Under the pieces are notes generated by a model that was given only the letters and a program-made list of their open reading frames with translations, ran no database searches and had not been told where the DNA came from. This document shows, piece by piece, positions 9,098-16,810 of a stretch of 64,000 bases of DNA (positions are counted from its first letter, which is position 1; the number at the start of each line of letters is the position of its first letter). Source of the DNA: Streptomyces sp. WMMB 322 (lineage in GTDB: Bacteria > Actinomycetota > Actinomycetes > Streptomycetales > Streptomycetaceae); assembly GCF_900090145.1 (NCBI RefSeq), contig NZ_FMHI01000003.1, positions 310,638-374,637 on the forward strand, given 5' to 3'. A program made the position numbers and the translations under genes.

Positions 9098-9132
9098 GGT
9101 CCGGTCCAGGTCCGCCGCGCCGGGACCGGACC
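9098..9132 (+). terminator. Terminator after the dehydrogenase gene
   Basis: GGTCCGGTCC and GGACCGGACC form a perfect 10-bp stem with a 15-nt loop starting 9 bp after the stop codon. It may be partial, since the amidase follows on the same strand. Confidence 0.6.
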
Positions 9133-9199
9133 GGGTGCCGCTTCCTCCGCACCTCTTCTTCCCTCCTCGCCCCCGGGCCTCCCCGCCCCCCGTCCGTCC

Positions 9200-9242
9200 G
9201 GCGGCGGCTGCCGCCCGCTGCACGCGCGCGGCAGCCGCCGCC
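9200..9242 (+). other. Perfect 15-bp stem-loop before the amidase gene
   Basis: GGCGGCGGCTGCCGC and GCGGCAGCCGCCGCC pair perfectly around a 13-nt loop, ending 51 nt before the amidase start. It could be a second terminator, a leader structure that tunes amidase expression, or an mRNA stabiliser. Confidence 0.5.
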
Positions 9243-9293
9243 GGTCGCCCCTCCCTCGGCCATGGCCGGACTCGCTCGACTCGAAAGGCTCCC

Positions 9294-10706
9294 ATGTCGG
9301 ATCTCAGCAGCCTCACCGCCGGCCGGCTCCTCGCCGGATACAGCAACGGAGACTTCACGCCCGTCGAGGCGACACGCGCCGCGCTCGAACAGGCCGAGAA
9401 GGTGCAGCCCCACGTGAACGCCTTCGTCCGCATCGACGGTGAGGACGCCCTCGCGGAGGCGCACGAGTCGGCGGAGCGCTGGCGCCGCGGCGAGCCCTGC
9501 GGCCCGCTCGACGGCGTCCCGGTGACGGTGAAGGACATCCTGCTGCTGCGCGGCAAGCCGACCCTGCGCGGCTCCTGGTCCTCCTCCACCGAGGGGCCGT
9601 GGGAGGAGGACGCGCCGTCCGTGGCCCGCATGCGCGAAGCCGGCGCGGTGTTCGTCGGGAAGACCACCACGCCCGAGTTCGGCTGGAAGGGCGTGACCGA
9701 CAGCCCCCGCCACGGCATCACCAGGAACCCGTACGACACCTCACGTACGGCGGGCGGCTCCAGCGGCGGCGGCTCCGCCGCCGTGGCGCTCGGCGCCGGC
9801 CCGCTGACCCTGGGCACCGACGCGGGCGGATCGGTGCGCATCCCGGCGTCCTTCTGCGGAATCTTCGCCCTCAAGCCGACCTACGGCAGGGTGCCGATCT
9901 ATCCCGCCAGCGCCTTCGGAACCCTCGCGCACGTCGGTCCGATGACCCGTGACGCCGCGGACGCGGCGCTGCTGATGGACGTGATCTCGCAGCCCGACGC
10001 CCGCGACTGGTCCCAGCTGGCGCCGCCGCAGGGCAGCTTCAGCGAGGCGGTCGGGAGCGGGGTGCGCGGGATGCGCGTCGCGTACTCGCCGGACTTCGGC
10101 GGCAGGGTCGAGGTCGCCCCGGCCGTCGCCGCCGGGGTGCGCCGCGCCGTCGAGAAGCTGGAGGAACTGGGCGCCCACGTCGAAGAGGCCGACCCCGGGT
10201 TCGAGGACCCCCTCGAGGCGTTCCACTCCCTGTGGTTCGCGGGCGCCGCCCGCGTGACCCAGTACTTCACCGACGAGCAGCGCGAGGCGATGGACCCCGG
10301 TCTGCGGGAGGTCGCGGAGGACGGCGCGGCGCGCAGTGCCCTCGACTACCTGGCCGCCGTCGACGTGCGCATGGCACTCGGCAAGCGGATGGGCGTCTTC
10401 CATGAGACGTACGACCTGCTGGTCACGCCGACCATGCCCGGCACCGCCTTCGGCGCGGGCCTGGAGGTGCCCGAGGGGTCCGGGATGCGGCGGTGGACGG
10501 AGTGGACGCCGTTCACCTATCCCTTCAACCTGACGCAGCAGCCCGCCGGTTCGGTGCCCTGCGGGCTGGACGGGGAGGGACTGCCGATGGGCGTGCAGAT
10601 CGTGGCCGCACGCCACCGGGACGATCTGGTGCTGCGGGCCTCGCACGCGCTGTACGAGGCGGGGGCCGCGCATGTGCCGGCCCCCGCGCTGGCCGGGAGC
10701 GCCTGA
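9294..10706 (+). CDS. Amidase-signature family amidohydrolase
   Basis: 470-aa enzyme of the amidase signature family, hydrolysing a carboxamide to acid and ammonia. The catalytic triad is visible: Lys in PVTVKDILL (about residue 78), the cis-Ser in AGGSSGGGSAA (about 155) and the nucleophile Ser in GTDAGGSVRIPASFCG (about 178). AAAGG sits 5 nt before the ATG at 9294, which supports this start over longer readings. It converges on the DUF3830 gene with only 4 bp between stop codons. With isomerases and a hydroxyacid dehydrogenase beside it, it probably opens or deamidates an imported compound. The substrate is unknown. Confidence 0.9.
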   Translation: MSDLSSLTAGRLLAGYSNGDFTPVEATRAALEQAEKVQPHVNAFVRIDGEDALAEAHESAERWRRGEPCGPLDGVPVTVKDILLLRGKPTLRGSWSSSTEGPWEEDAPSVARMREAGAVFVGKTTTPEFGWKGVTDSPRHGITRNPYDTSRTAGGSSGGGSAAVALGAGPLTLGTDAGGSVRIPASFCGIFALKPTYGRVPIYPASAFGTLAHVGPMTRDAADAALLMDVISQPDARDWSQLAPPQGSFSEAVGSGVRGMRVAYSPDFGGRVEVAPAVAAGVRRAVEKLEELGAHVEEADPGFEDPLEAFHSLWFAGAARVTQYFTDEQREAMDPGLREVAEDGAARSALDYLAAVDVRMALGKRMGVFHETYDLLVTPTMPGTAFGAGLEVPEGSGMRRWTEWTPFTYPFNLTQQPAGSVPCGLDGEGLPMGVQIVAARHRDDLVLRASHALYEAGAAHVPAPALAGSA

Positions 10707-10710
10707 GCGG

Positions 10711-11232
10711 TCAGACCCGGCGGAAGTTGAGGGTCTCGCCGAGAGCGCCGGCCCGCCACAGGTCCTGACAGGCCTCGGCCATGGCGTCGAGGCCCTCGAC
10801 GACCGCTCCCCAGACGATGCCGGGCACCCAGCCGGCGTCGCCGTTGATGAGCAGATTGTTGCGCTCGTAGAAGAGCGCGAGGTCGATGACGGTGGTCCGG
10901 GTGGCGTGGGCGGCCTGGCCGCCCTGCTGCTCGGCCGCCGCCTCGTAGCCGTACGACGCGGTGCTCAACTGCGTATTGGTGAAGGTGAAATAGCACAGGT
11001 CGCCCGGGATGGGCGTGATCGTCGGGTTCTCCAGCGGCGGCTCCTCCGGAGCGAACGGCGGGATCAGCGCGTAGATCTCGTTGCGGGCGTACTTCGCGTG
11101 GTAGACGTCGCCGCCGAGGGGCAGCGCGTTCCACACGGCCTCGCAGGTGATCGGGGCGCGGTCGTCGAGCAGCTTTGCCGTGCAGCTCACTCCCCGCTTG
11201 TCCAACGACACTTCAATGAACCGCTCGGCCAT
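10711..11232 (-). CDS. DUF3830-family protein
   Basis: 173-aa soluble protein resembling DUF3830, a family expected to adopt a small beta-barrel (cyclophilin-like) fold and found beside catabolic genes. Recognisable stretches are CEAVWNALP, HAKYARNEIYALIPPF, GDLCYFTF and ALFYERNNLL. No signal peptide or membrane helix is seen. GGAGG sits 4 nt before the ATG. It faces the amidase and shares a 129-bp divergent promoter region with the importer operon, so regulation together with the transporter is likely. The biochemical role is not established. Confidence 0.75.
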   Translation of the reverse strand: MAERFIEVSLDKRGVSCTAKLLDDRAPITCEAVWNALPLGGDVYHAKYARNEIYALIPPFAPEEPPLENPTITPIPGDLCYFTFTNTQLSTASYGYEAAAEQQGGQAAHATRTTVIDLALFYERNNLLINGDAGWVPGIVWGAVVEGLDAMAEACQDLWRAGALGETLNFRRV

Positions 11233-11361
11233 CGTGCCTCCGCGTCGCGCAGTGGTGATTCGTACGTGTCAATGGTGGCGCAGCGGTCAAGCCCACAACG
11301 AGCAGGTCAAGGGCTGAAAACGATCCGCATATCTTCCAGGCGCCTGGGTAGCTGCGGGCCC

Positions 11362-12297
11362 ATGGCTCCACCACGAGGGAAAAACACCGGAAATGCCGCC
11401 AAAACCGGCAGAAGTCTGGGACGTCGTTCGATGCTTGCAGGTGCGGCATCGGTGGCGGCGCTCGGAACGCTGGGAACCACCACGGCGTGCAGTCGTGTGT
11501 CCAGCGCGGAGGCCGGAGACGGGGGCGATCTACTGGAGAGACTGAGGGCTCAGGGCACGGTCAAGCTGGGCATCGCGGGCGAACAGCCCTACAGCTACAT
11601 CGACACCGACGGTGAGCTGACCGGCTCCTCCCCTGCCATCGCACGGGTCATCTTCGGACGGCTCGGGATCGACAACGTGCAGCCGATGCCCACCGAGTTC
11701 AACTCGCTGATCCCGGGGCTGAACTCCCAGCAGTTCGACGTGGTCGCCGCCGGCATGTACATCAACCCGGACCGGTGCCAGCAGGTGATCTTCGCCGACC
11801 CGGAGTACGAGATGCGGGACGCCTTCATCGTCCGCAAGGGCAACCCGAAGGACCTGCACAACTACAAGGACATCGCCGAGAAGGGCGCCAAGATGGCCAC
11901 CGGCGTCGGCTACGCGGAGATCGACTACGCGGTGGACGCCGGCGTCAAGGAGAGCGAGATCAAGCTGCTCCCCGACCAGCTCGCGGGCCTGCTGGAGGTG
12001 CAGGGCGGCCGCGCCGACGTCTTCGCGGGCACGGCGATCACCGTCCGCAACGTGGTCAAGCAGTCCAAGAGCGGAAAGACGGAGTACACCGAGGAATTCG
12101 TCCCGATGCTGGACGGCAAGCCCGACCTGGGCACCGGCGCCTTCGCCTTCCGCAAGAGCGAGAGCAATCTCCGCGACGCCTTCAACGAGGAGCTCCACAA
12201 GATGAAGAAGAGCGGAGAGCTCTTCCGCATCATGAAGCCCTTCGGGTTCGTCAAGCAGGAGATGACGACCAAGACCGCGAAGGAGCGCTGCAAATGA
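11362..12297 (+). CDS. ehuB: ABC transporter substrate-binding lipoprotein, EhuB-like
   Basis: 311-aa solute-binding protein of the polar amino acid/ectoine family (SBP_bac_3). The N-terminus GRRSMLAGAASVAALG followed by TTTAC combines a twin-arginine pattern with a lipobox, so it is probably a Tat-exported lipoprotein anchored at about Cys 38. Then come GTVKLGIAGEQPYSYID, the ligand-domain start, and VEVQGGRADVFAG further on. It is the first gene of a four-gene operon whose members overlap. The Ehu name follows overall resemblance. No ectoine hydrolase (DoeA/EutD) or DoeB/EutE gene is nearby, so the real ligand may differ. Confidence 0.8.
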   Translation: MAPPRGKNTGNAAKTGRSLGRRSMLAGAASVAALGTLGTTTACSRVSSAEAGDGGDLLERLRAQGTVKLGIAGEQPYSYIDTDGELTGSSPAIARVIFGRLGIDNVQPMPTEFNSLIPGLNSQQFDVVAAGMYINPDRCQQVIFADPEYEMRDAFIVRKGNPKDLHNYKDIAEKGAKMATGVGYAEIDYAVDAGVKESEIKLLPDQLAGLLEVQGGRADVFAGTAITVRNVVKQSKSGKTEYTEEFVPMLDGKPDLGTGAFAFRKSESNLRDAFNEELHKMKKSGELFRIMKPFGFVKQEMTTKTAKERCK

Positions 12298-13046
12298 CGG
12301 ACCTTACCTGGGGTCTGTGGGAGCTGCTGCTGAAGGGCGTCTGGCTGACCGTTCAGCTGACCGTCCTCAGCGCCCTGCTCGGCGCCTTCGTGGCGTTCGT
12401 GGTCGGGGTGGCGCGTACCCACCGGCTGCGCTTCGTACGGTTCCTCTCCGGCGCGTACATGGAAATATTCCGCGGCACGTCGGCCCTCGTCCTGATGTTC
12501 TGGATCTTCTTCGTGCTGCCGGTCGCCTTCGGCTGGCAGCTGGTGCCCATGTGGGCGGCGGTCCTGGCGCTGGGGCTCTCCTACGGCGCATACGGATCGG
12601 AGATCGTGCGCGGCGCGGTCGCCGCCGTGCCGCCCGCGCAGCAGGAGGCCGGCATCGCGCTCAGCTTCAGCCCGTGGCAGCGGCTCACCAAGATCGTGCT
12701 GCCGCAGGCGTGGCCGGAGATGATCCCGCCCGCCAACAACCTGCTGATCGAGCTGCTGAAGGGCACCGCCCTGGTGTCGATCATGGGTGTCGCGGACATC
12801 GCCTTCGGCGCATCGCTGGTGCGCAACGCGACGGGGCAGAGCGCGCCCGTCTACACGATCATCCTGGTGATGTACTTCGTACTCGCCTTCGTCCTCACCC
12901 GTGGCATGCGCGTCCTGGAACGCCATGCCAAGGCGGGTATCGGCCAGGCCCCGCCCGCCAAGACCCTGGGTGTACGCCGCCAGGTCAGGGTGCCCCGTCA
13001 GGCCGACGCCTCCCGTGACGTCCCCACCGCTGGAGGTGCCTCATGA
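12294..13046 (+). CDS. ehuC: ABC transporter permease, EhuC-like
   Basis: 250-aa membrane permease of the His/Glu/Gln/Arg/opine type with about five helices. The cytoplasmic coupling loop reads EIVRGAVAAVPPAQQEAGIA followed by LSFSPWQRLTKIVLPQA, the family EAA signature. Its start codon overlaps the ehuB stop by 4 bp (ATGA), implying translational coupling. The C-terminal 35 residues are a basic tail beyond the last helix. It should pair with EhuD to form the channel. Confidence 0.85.
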   Translation: MTDLTWGLWELLLKGVWLTVQLTVLSALLGAFVAFVVGVARTHRLRFVRFLSGAYMEIFRGTSALVLMFWIFFVLPVAFGWQLVPMWAAVLALGLSYGAYGSEIVRGAVAAVPPAQQEAGIALSFSPWQRLTKIVLPQAWPEMIPPANNLLIELLKGTALVSIMGVADIAFGASLVRNATGQSAPVYTIILVMYFVLAFVLTRGMRVLERHAKAGIGQAPPAKTLGVRRQVRVPRQADASRDVPTAGGAS

Positions 13047-13693
13047 GCTGGGACTGGTCCGCAGTCGGCGACTTCATGCCGCGCCTGTGGGACGGCGTGC
13101 TGCTCACGCTCCAGGCACTGGTGCTCGGATCGCTCATCGCCTTCGCACTCGGTCTGGTCTGGGCGCTCGCCCAGCGGTCGAGCCTGAAGATCGTGAGCTG
13201 GCCCGTGACCGCGGTCACGGAGTTCATCCGCAACACGCCGCTGCTGGTGCAGCTGTTCTTCCTCTACTTCGTGCTGCCCGAGTGGCACATCACCTTCTCG
13301 GCGCTCGTGACCGGCGTGGTCGGCCTCGGGCTGCACTACTCGACGTACACGGCGGAGGTGTACCGCGCCGGCATCGACGGCGTGCCCGTCGGGCAGTGGG
13401 AGGCGTGCACGGCTCTCAGCCTGCCGCGCAGCCGCACCTGGAGTGCGGTGATCCTCCCGCAGGCGATCCGGCGAGTGGTGCCCGCGCTGGGCAACTACGT
13501 CGTCGCGATGCTGAAGGACTCACCGATGATCGCGACCATCGGTGCACTGGAAATGCTGGGCCAGGCACGTCAGTTCAGTGCCGAGACCTTCCAGCCGACC
13601 GAGCCGATCACGGTCATCGGCATCGTCTTCATCCTGATCGCCTACCCGGCATCCCTGCTTATGAGAGCTCTGGAGCGTCGCCTTGTCCACTGA
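13043..13693 (+). CDS. ehuD: ABC transporter permease, EhuD-like
   Basis: 216-aa permease, second half of the channel, with an EAA loop of GVPVGQWEACTALSLPRS and LPQAIRRVVPALGNY. Start and upstream stop overlap by 4 bp (ATGA), and its own end overlaps the ATPase start by 11 bp. N-terminal helices follow MSWDWSAVGDFMPRLWDG. Together with EhuC and the ATPase it forms a complete type I importer. Confidence 0.85.
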   Translation: MSWDWSAVGDFMPRLWDGVLLTLQALVLGSLIAFALGLVWALAQRSSLKIVSWPVTAVTEFIRNTPLLVQLFFLYFVLPEWHITFSALVTGVVGLGLHYSTYTAEVYRAGIDGVPVGQWEACTALSLPRSRTWSAVILPQAIRRVVPALGNYVVAMLKDSPMIATIGALEMLGQARQFSAETFQPTEPITVIGIVFILIAYPASLLMRALERRLVH

Positions 13694-14498
13694 GAGCAGC
13701 ACTTCGAAGGAAACCAAGAACCCTGCCGTCGACGGCAGTGAACTGATCGAGTTCAAGGACGTCACCAAGCGCTTCGGCAGCAACGTCGTCCTCGACAACC
13801 TGTGCTTCAACGTCGCCTCCGGCAAGCACGTCACCCTCATCGGCCCCTCGGGATCGGGCAAGACCACGATCCTGCGGCTGCTGATGACCCTGGTGAAGCC
13901 GGAGGAGGGCACGATCAAGGTCGCCGGCGAATACCTGACCCACGAGCAGAAGAACGGGAAGCTGGTGCCCGCGAGCGAGCGCCACTCCCGCGAGGTGCGC
14001 AAGAACATCGGCATGGTGTTCCAGCAGTTCAACCTCTTCCCCAACATGAAGGTGCTGCGGAACATCACCGAGGCACCCGTCCACGTGCTCGGGCTCTCCA
14101 ACGACGAGGCGGAGCAGCGCGCCCGCGAACTGCTCGAACTCGTCGGCCTGACCGACCAGATCGACAAGTATCCGAGCCAGCTCTCCGGCGGTCAGCAGCA
14201 GCGTGTGGCCATCGCCCGCGCGCTGGCGATGCGCCCGCAGGTGCTGCTGCTGGACGAGGTCACCTCGGCGCTCGACCCGGAGCTGGTGGCGGGTGTGCTG
14301 GACGTCCTGCGGGACATCGCGCACACCACGGACATCACCATGCTGTGCGTCACGCACGAGATGAACTTCGCCCGCGACATCTCGGACGACGTGCTGATGT
14401 TCGACGAGGGCCGGGTCATCGAGTCGGGTGCTCCGGAGAAGATCTTCAGCGAACCGGAGCACGAGCGCACCAGGGAGTTCCTGAGCGCCGTCCTGTAA
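13683..14498 (+). CDS. ehuA: ABC transporter ATP-binding protein, EhuA-like
   Basis: 271-aa cytoplasmic ATPase. Walker A is GPSGSGKTT (about residue 56), the Q-loop is in MVFQQFNLFP, the signature is LSGGQQQRVAIARAL, Walker B is VLLLDEVTSAL, and the H-loop is in CVTHEM. Translation starts at a TTG (13683) within the end of ehuD, with GGAG 6 nt upstream. No other start fits the N-terminus. An extended insert after the Walker A region (EYLTHEQKNGKLVPASE) is typical of the glutamine/ectoine subgroup. It is followed by a strong terminator. Confidence 0.85.
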   Translation: MSTESSTSKETKNPAVDGSELIEFKDVTKRFGSNVVLDNLCFNVASGKHVTLIGPSGSGKTTILRLLMTLVKPEEGTIKVAGEYLTHEQKNGKLVPASERHSREVRKNIGMVFQQFNLFPNMKVLRNITEAPVHVLGLSNDEAEQRARELLELVGLTDQIDKYPSQLSGGQQQRVAIARALAMRPQVLLLDEVTSALDPELVAGVLDVLRDIAHTTDITMLCVTHEMNFARDISDDVLMFDEGRVIESGAPEKIFSEPEHERTREFLSAVL

Positions 14499-14519
14499 CG
14501 GAAGGGCTGCACGGCGCCC

Positions 14520-14559
14520 GCGCGGGGCCGCACCCGGTACGCCGGGGGCGGCCCCGCGC
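14520..14559 (+). terminator. Terminator of the importer operon
   Basis: GCGCGGGGCCGC and GCGGCCCCGCGC form a 12-bp perfect stem, nearly continued by CCCGG/CCGGG inside, 22 bp after the ehuA stop. Confidence 0.8.
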
Positions 14560-14744
14560 GCGTGCCTGTATCCGGGAGGGCGTGACGGCGGGCACCGTAC
14601 ACGGCCTGCGAGTCTTCAGGTCGCATATGCCAAATCGCGGCAACGGCCCCCTCCGGCCGACCTGTTGACCGCTATCGTGAGAAGCGGACGTGACCGGACG
14701 CGACGGTCACGACGCAAACGGTCACATCTTCAGGGAGGCCCGTC

Positions 14745-15503
14745 GTGGGGCTGAAGCCGGAGCACAGCGCGCCGTTCCACTCAGTGCGTTACGCGCTGCG
14801 CGTGCTCGAGGCGATCGCCGCGCACCGCGACGGCGTCACGGAGACCGGCCTCTCGCAGGAGACGGGGCTGCCGCCGGGCCATCTCGCACACCTGCTGGCG
14901 ATGCTCTGCCGGGAGAACTACGCGGAACGGCTCTCCGACGGAAGCTACGTCGTCGGCGAATCACTGGTGCTGCTCGGCTCCGGCGGAGACCGCGAACGCG
15001 CCCTGGACGAGCGTCTCCGGCGCACCCTCGCCGACTTGCGCGACACGGTCGGGGCCGCCGTCTACCTCAGCCGCTACAAGGACGGCGAACTGGAGGTCAC
15101 CGGGTACGCGGACAGCCCGTCCACGCCCGCGGTGAACGAATGGGTCGACTTCCGTTCGGCTCTGCACGCGACGGCCATCGGCAAGTGCCTGCTGGGGCAG
15201 CTCGACCACAACGGCCGCAAGGACCACCTCTCCCGGCACAGGACCGCACGTCTGACGTCCCGGACGATCACGGACGAGAAGCTGCTGCTGAACACGCTGG
15301 ACCGGCAGCCGCCCACCGTCCCCGTGCTGGATCTTCAGGAGTACGCGGTCGGCACGGTGTGCGCGGCGGTGCCCGTCACCGCAGGCTCCTCCGTGGGGTG
15401 TCTCGCGCTGTCCCTGCCGGTGGAGCACGCGCACCGGCTGCGTCGCGCCGCGGAGACGCTCAGCAGCCAGGCGGCTCCCGTCATGCTGTCGCTCGCCATC
15501 TGA
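14745..15503 (+). CDS. IclR-family transcriptional regulator
   Basis: 252-aa regulator. Residues 12-75 form a winged helix-turn-helix (YALRVLEAIAAHRDGVTETG, then GLPPGHLAHLLAMLCREN). The rest is an IclR effector domain with ALHATAIGKCLLGQ and a C-terminal GTVCAAVPV segment. The GTG at 14745 follows AGGGAGG by 6 nt. It sits just downstream of the importer operon and its terminator, so it has its own promoter. It is the only regulator in the block and the best candidate to bind the inverted repeat at 8000-8035; no copy of that repeat is obvious near ehuB. Confidence 0.85.
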   Translation: MGLKPEHSAPFHSVRYALRVLEAIAAHRDGVTETGLSQETGLPPGHLAHLLAMLCRENYAERLSDGSYVVGESLVLLGSGGDRERALDERLRRTLADLRDTVGAAVYLSRYKDGELEVTGYADSPSTPAVNEWVDFRSALHATAIGKCLLGQLDHNGRKDHLSRHRTARLTSRTITDEKLLLNTLDRQPPTVPVLDLQEYAVGTVCAAVPVTAGSSVGCLALSLPVEHAHRLRRAAETLSSQAAPVMLSLAI

Positions 15504-15569
15504 TCATGGTCATGAGCACCCTTCCGAAGGGGGTAGTATTTCCCATGGCCGGTCCGCGAGGACCGGCGG

Positions 15570-15643
15570 GCGCCGTTAGCTCAGTTGGTTAGAGCAGCTG
15601 ACTCTTAATCAGCGGGTCCGGGGTTCGAGTCCCTGACGGCGTA
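15570..15643 (+). tRNA. tRNA-Lys (anticodon CTT)
   Basis: Complete cloverleaf: acceptor GCGCCGT pairs with ACGGCGT (terminal G-U), anticodon stem GCTGA/TCAGC with loop CTCTTAA, and T-loop TTCGAGT. The anticodon CTT reads AAG lysine codons. The CCA end is not encoded (ACCG follows). It is 66 bp after the IclR-type regulator gene. Confidence 0.95.
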
Positions 15644-15655
15644 CCGAGCAAGACC

Positions 15656-15685
15656 GGAAGCCCTCCGCGCGAGCGGGGGGCTTCC
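15656..15685 (+). terminator. Terminator after tRNA-Lys
   Basis: GGAAGCCCTCCGC and GCGGGGGGCTTCC form a 13-pair stem (one wobble) with a GCGA loop, then a T-containing tract, 12 bp after the tRNA. Confidence 0.85.
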
Positions 15686-15896
15686 GTCGTTCTCGCCCCT
15701 CCCGCCTGCGTGTTCTTCGGCCGCCTCGGCGTCCGCCCGGCCCCGTCGCGGGCTTCCACCCGACCCGCTTTGCTCCTCCACCCTTCCGTCCTCGTGGCGG
15801 TCCCACGACCCCGGGTCGCGCATGGCCGTCGGCGAGTCTCCGCCCCCGCCCCGGAATTGGTCTGGACATGGCTGGACAGCCGCGCTACATTCACCG

Positions 15897-15912
15897 TCTG
15901 GTCTAGACCGTT
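15897..15912 (+). promoter_or_regulatory. DasR-type dre site upstream of the LPMO gene
   Basis: TCTGGTCTAGACCGTT matches 13 of 16 positions of the DasR consensus ACTGGTCTAGACCAGT, with a perfect GGTCTAGACC core, 46 bp before the start codon. A weaker copy, ATTGGTCTGGACATGG (11 of 16), lies at 15856-15871. DasR represses chitin and GlcNAc genes until GlcN-6-P accumulates. The rest of the 270-bp gap after the tRNA terminator shows nothing else. Confidence 0.75.
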
Positions 15913-15957
15913 GAACGTCATGTGCGCACTCCGCCCCCCACGAACACCTGGAGAGAC

Positions 15958-16551
15958 ATGCGCAAGAAAATCACAACGGCCGTCGTAGGGCTGGGACTTG
16001 GCGGTGCCGCCATGTTCTTCGCCGGCGGCCCGGCACAGGGGCACGGCTTCAGCACCGACCCCGTCAGCCGCCAGGCGAACTGCGCCGACGGCAAGGTCAC
16101 CGGCTGCGGAGCCATCGAGAACGAGCCACAGAGCGTCGAGGGCCCGAAGGGCTTCCCCGAAGCGGGCCCCGAGGACGGCTCCATCTGCGCGGGCGGCAAC
16201 GAGGGTTTCAAGCAGCTCGACGACCCCCGGGGCGGCGACTGGCCCGCCACCGAACTCGAAGCGGGCGCGGACCACACCTTCAAGTGGTCCATGACTGCGA
16301 TGCATTCGACGACGGACTTCAAGTTCTACGTCACCAAGGACGGCTGGGATCCGGGCAAGAAGCTCACCCGGGCCGACCTGGAGCCGAAGCCCTTCCTCAC
16401 CGTGGACATGAACGGTGAGAAGCCCCCCGCCGAATGGACCGGGAAGGGCAAGCTCCCGGAGGGCAAGTCGGGCCGGCACCTGATCCTCGGGGTGTGGACG
16501 ATCGCCGACACCGCGAACGCCTTCTACTCCTGCTCCGACGTGAAGTTCTGA
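15958..16551 (+). CDS. lpmP: AA10 lytic polysaccharide monooxygenase
   Basis: 197-aa secreted copper enzyme that oxidatively cleaves crystalline polysaccharide. The signal peptide is residues 1-28, ending PAQG; the mature protein starts HGF, giving the N-terminal histidine of the copper histidine brace. The second brace histidine is in WSMTAMHSTTDFKFYVTKD. NAFYSCSDVKF at the end is the family aromatic/cysteine finish. It has a catalytic domain only, with no carbohydrate-binding module. By size and position it corresponds to the S. lividans/S. coelicolor enzyme encoded beside cslA-glxA, reported to act on chitin and in tip-glycan deposition. A dre site upstream links it to GlcNAc signalling. 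Confidence 0.9.
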   Translation: MRKKITTAVVGLGLGGAAMFFAGGPAQGHGFSTDPVSRQANCADGKVTGCGAIENEPQSVEGPKGFPEAGPEDGSICAGGNEGFKQLDDPRGGDWPATELEAGADHTFKWSMTAMHSTTDFKFYVTKDGWDPGKKLTRADLEPKPFLTVDMNGEKPPAEWTGKGKLPEGKSGRHLILGVWTIADTANAFYSCSDVKF

Positions 16552-16558
16552 CCGCCGG

Positions 16559-16574
16559 GTCCGCGGGCGCGGAC
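16559..16574 (+). terminator. Short hairpin after the LPMO gene
   Basis: GTCCGC and GCGGAC pair over a GGGC loop, 8 bp after the stop. A 6-bp stem is modest, so termination here may be weak. The remaining 235 bp to the next gene are GC-rich and show nothing clear. Confidence 0.4.
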
Positions 16575-16810
16575 GCCGCAGCACAGCGAGCCCCGTGAGC
16601 ACCGCACGACCCGAGGACCTGGCGGGGTCCACGGGACCCGAATTCCCGGACGGCCCCACAGGAGGGGTCCGGCCCGCGCGCCCACGCAGCACGGACCGGG
16701 CCCCGCCGCCCCGCCGGGCCCCGCCGGGCCGCCCGGCCCTCCGGTCTCCGCGGCGAGCCGTGCGGCCCCGCCGCATGGCGTGGCCGCGTCCCGTCCGCGA
16801 GACTCCCCTC

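Noticed and set aside
11362..14498. Firm annotation as an ectoine/hydroxyectoine importer
   Set aside because: The needed ectoine catabolic genes are absent and this binding-protein family takes many amino acids. The Ehu names are kept only as labels of resemblance.
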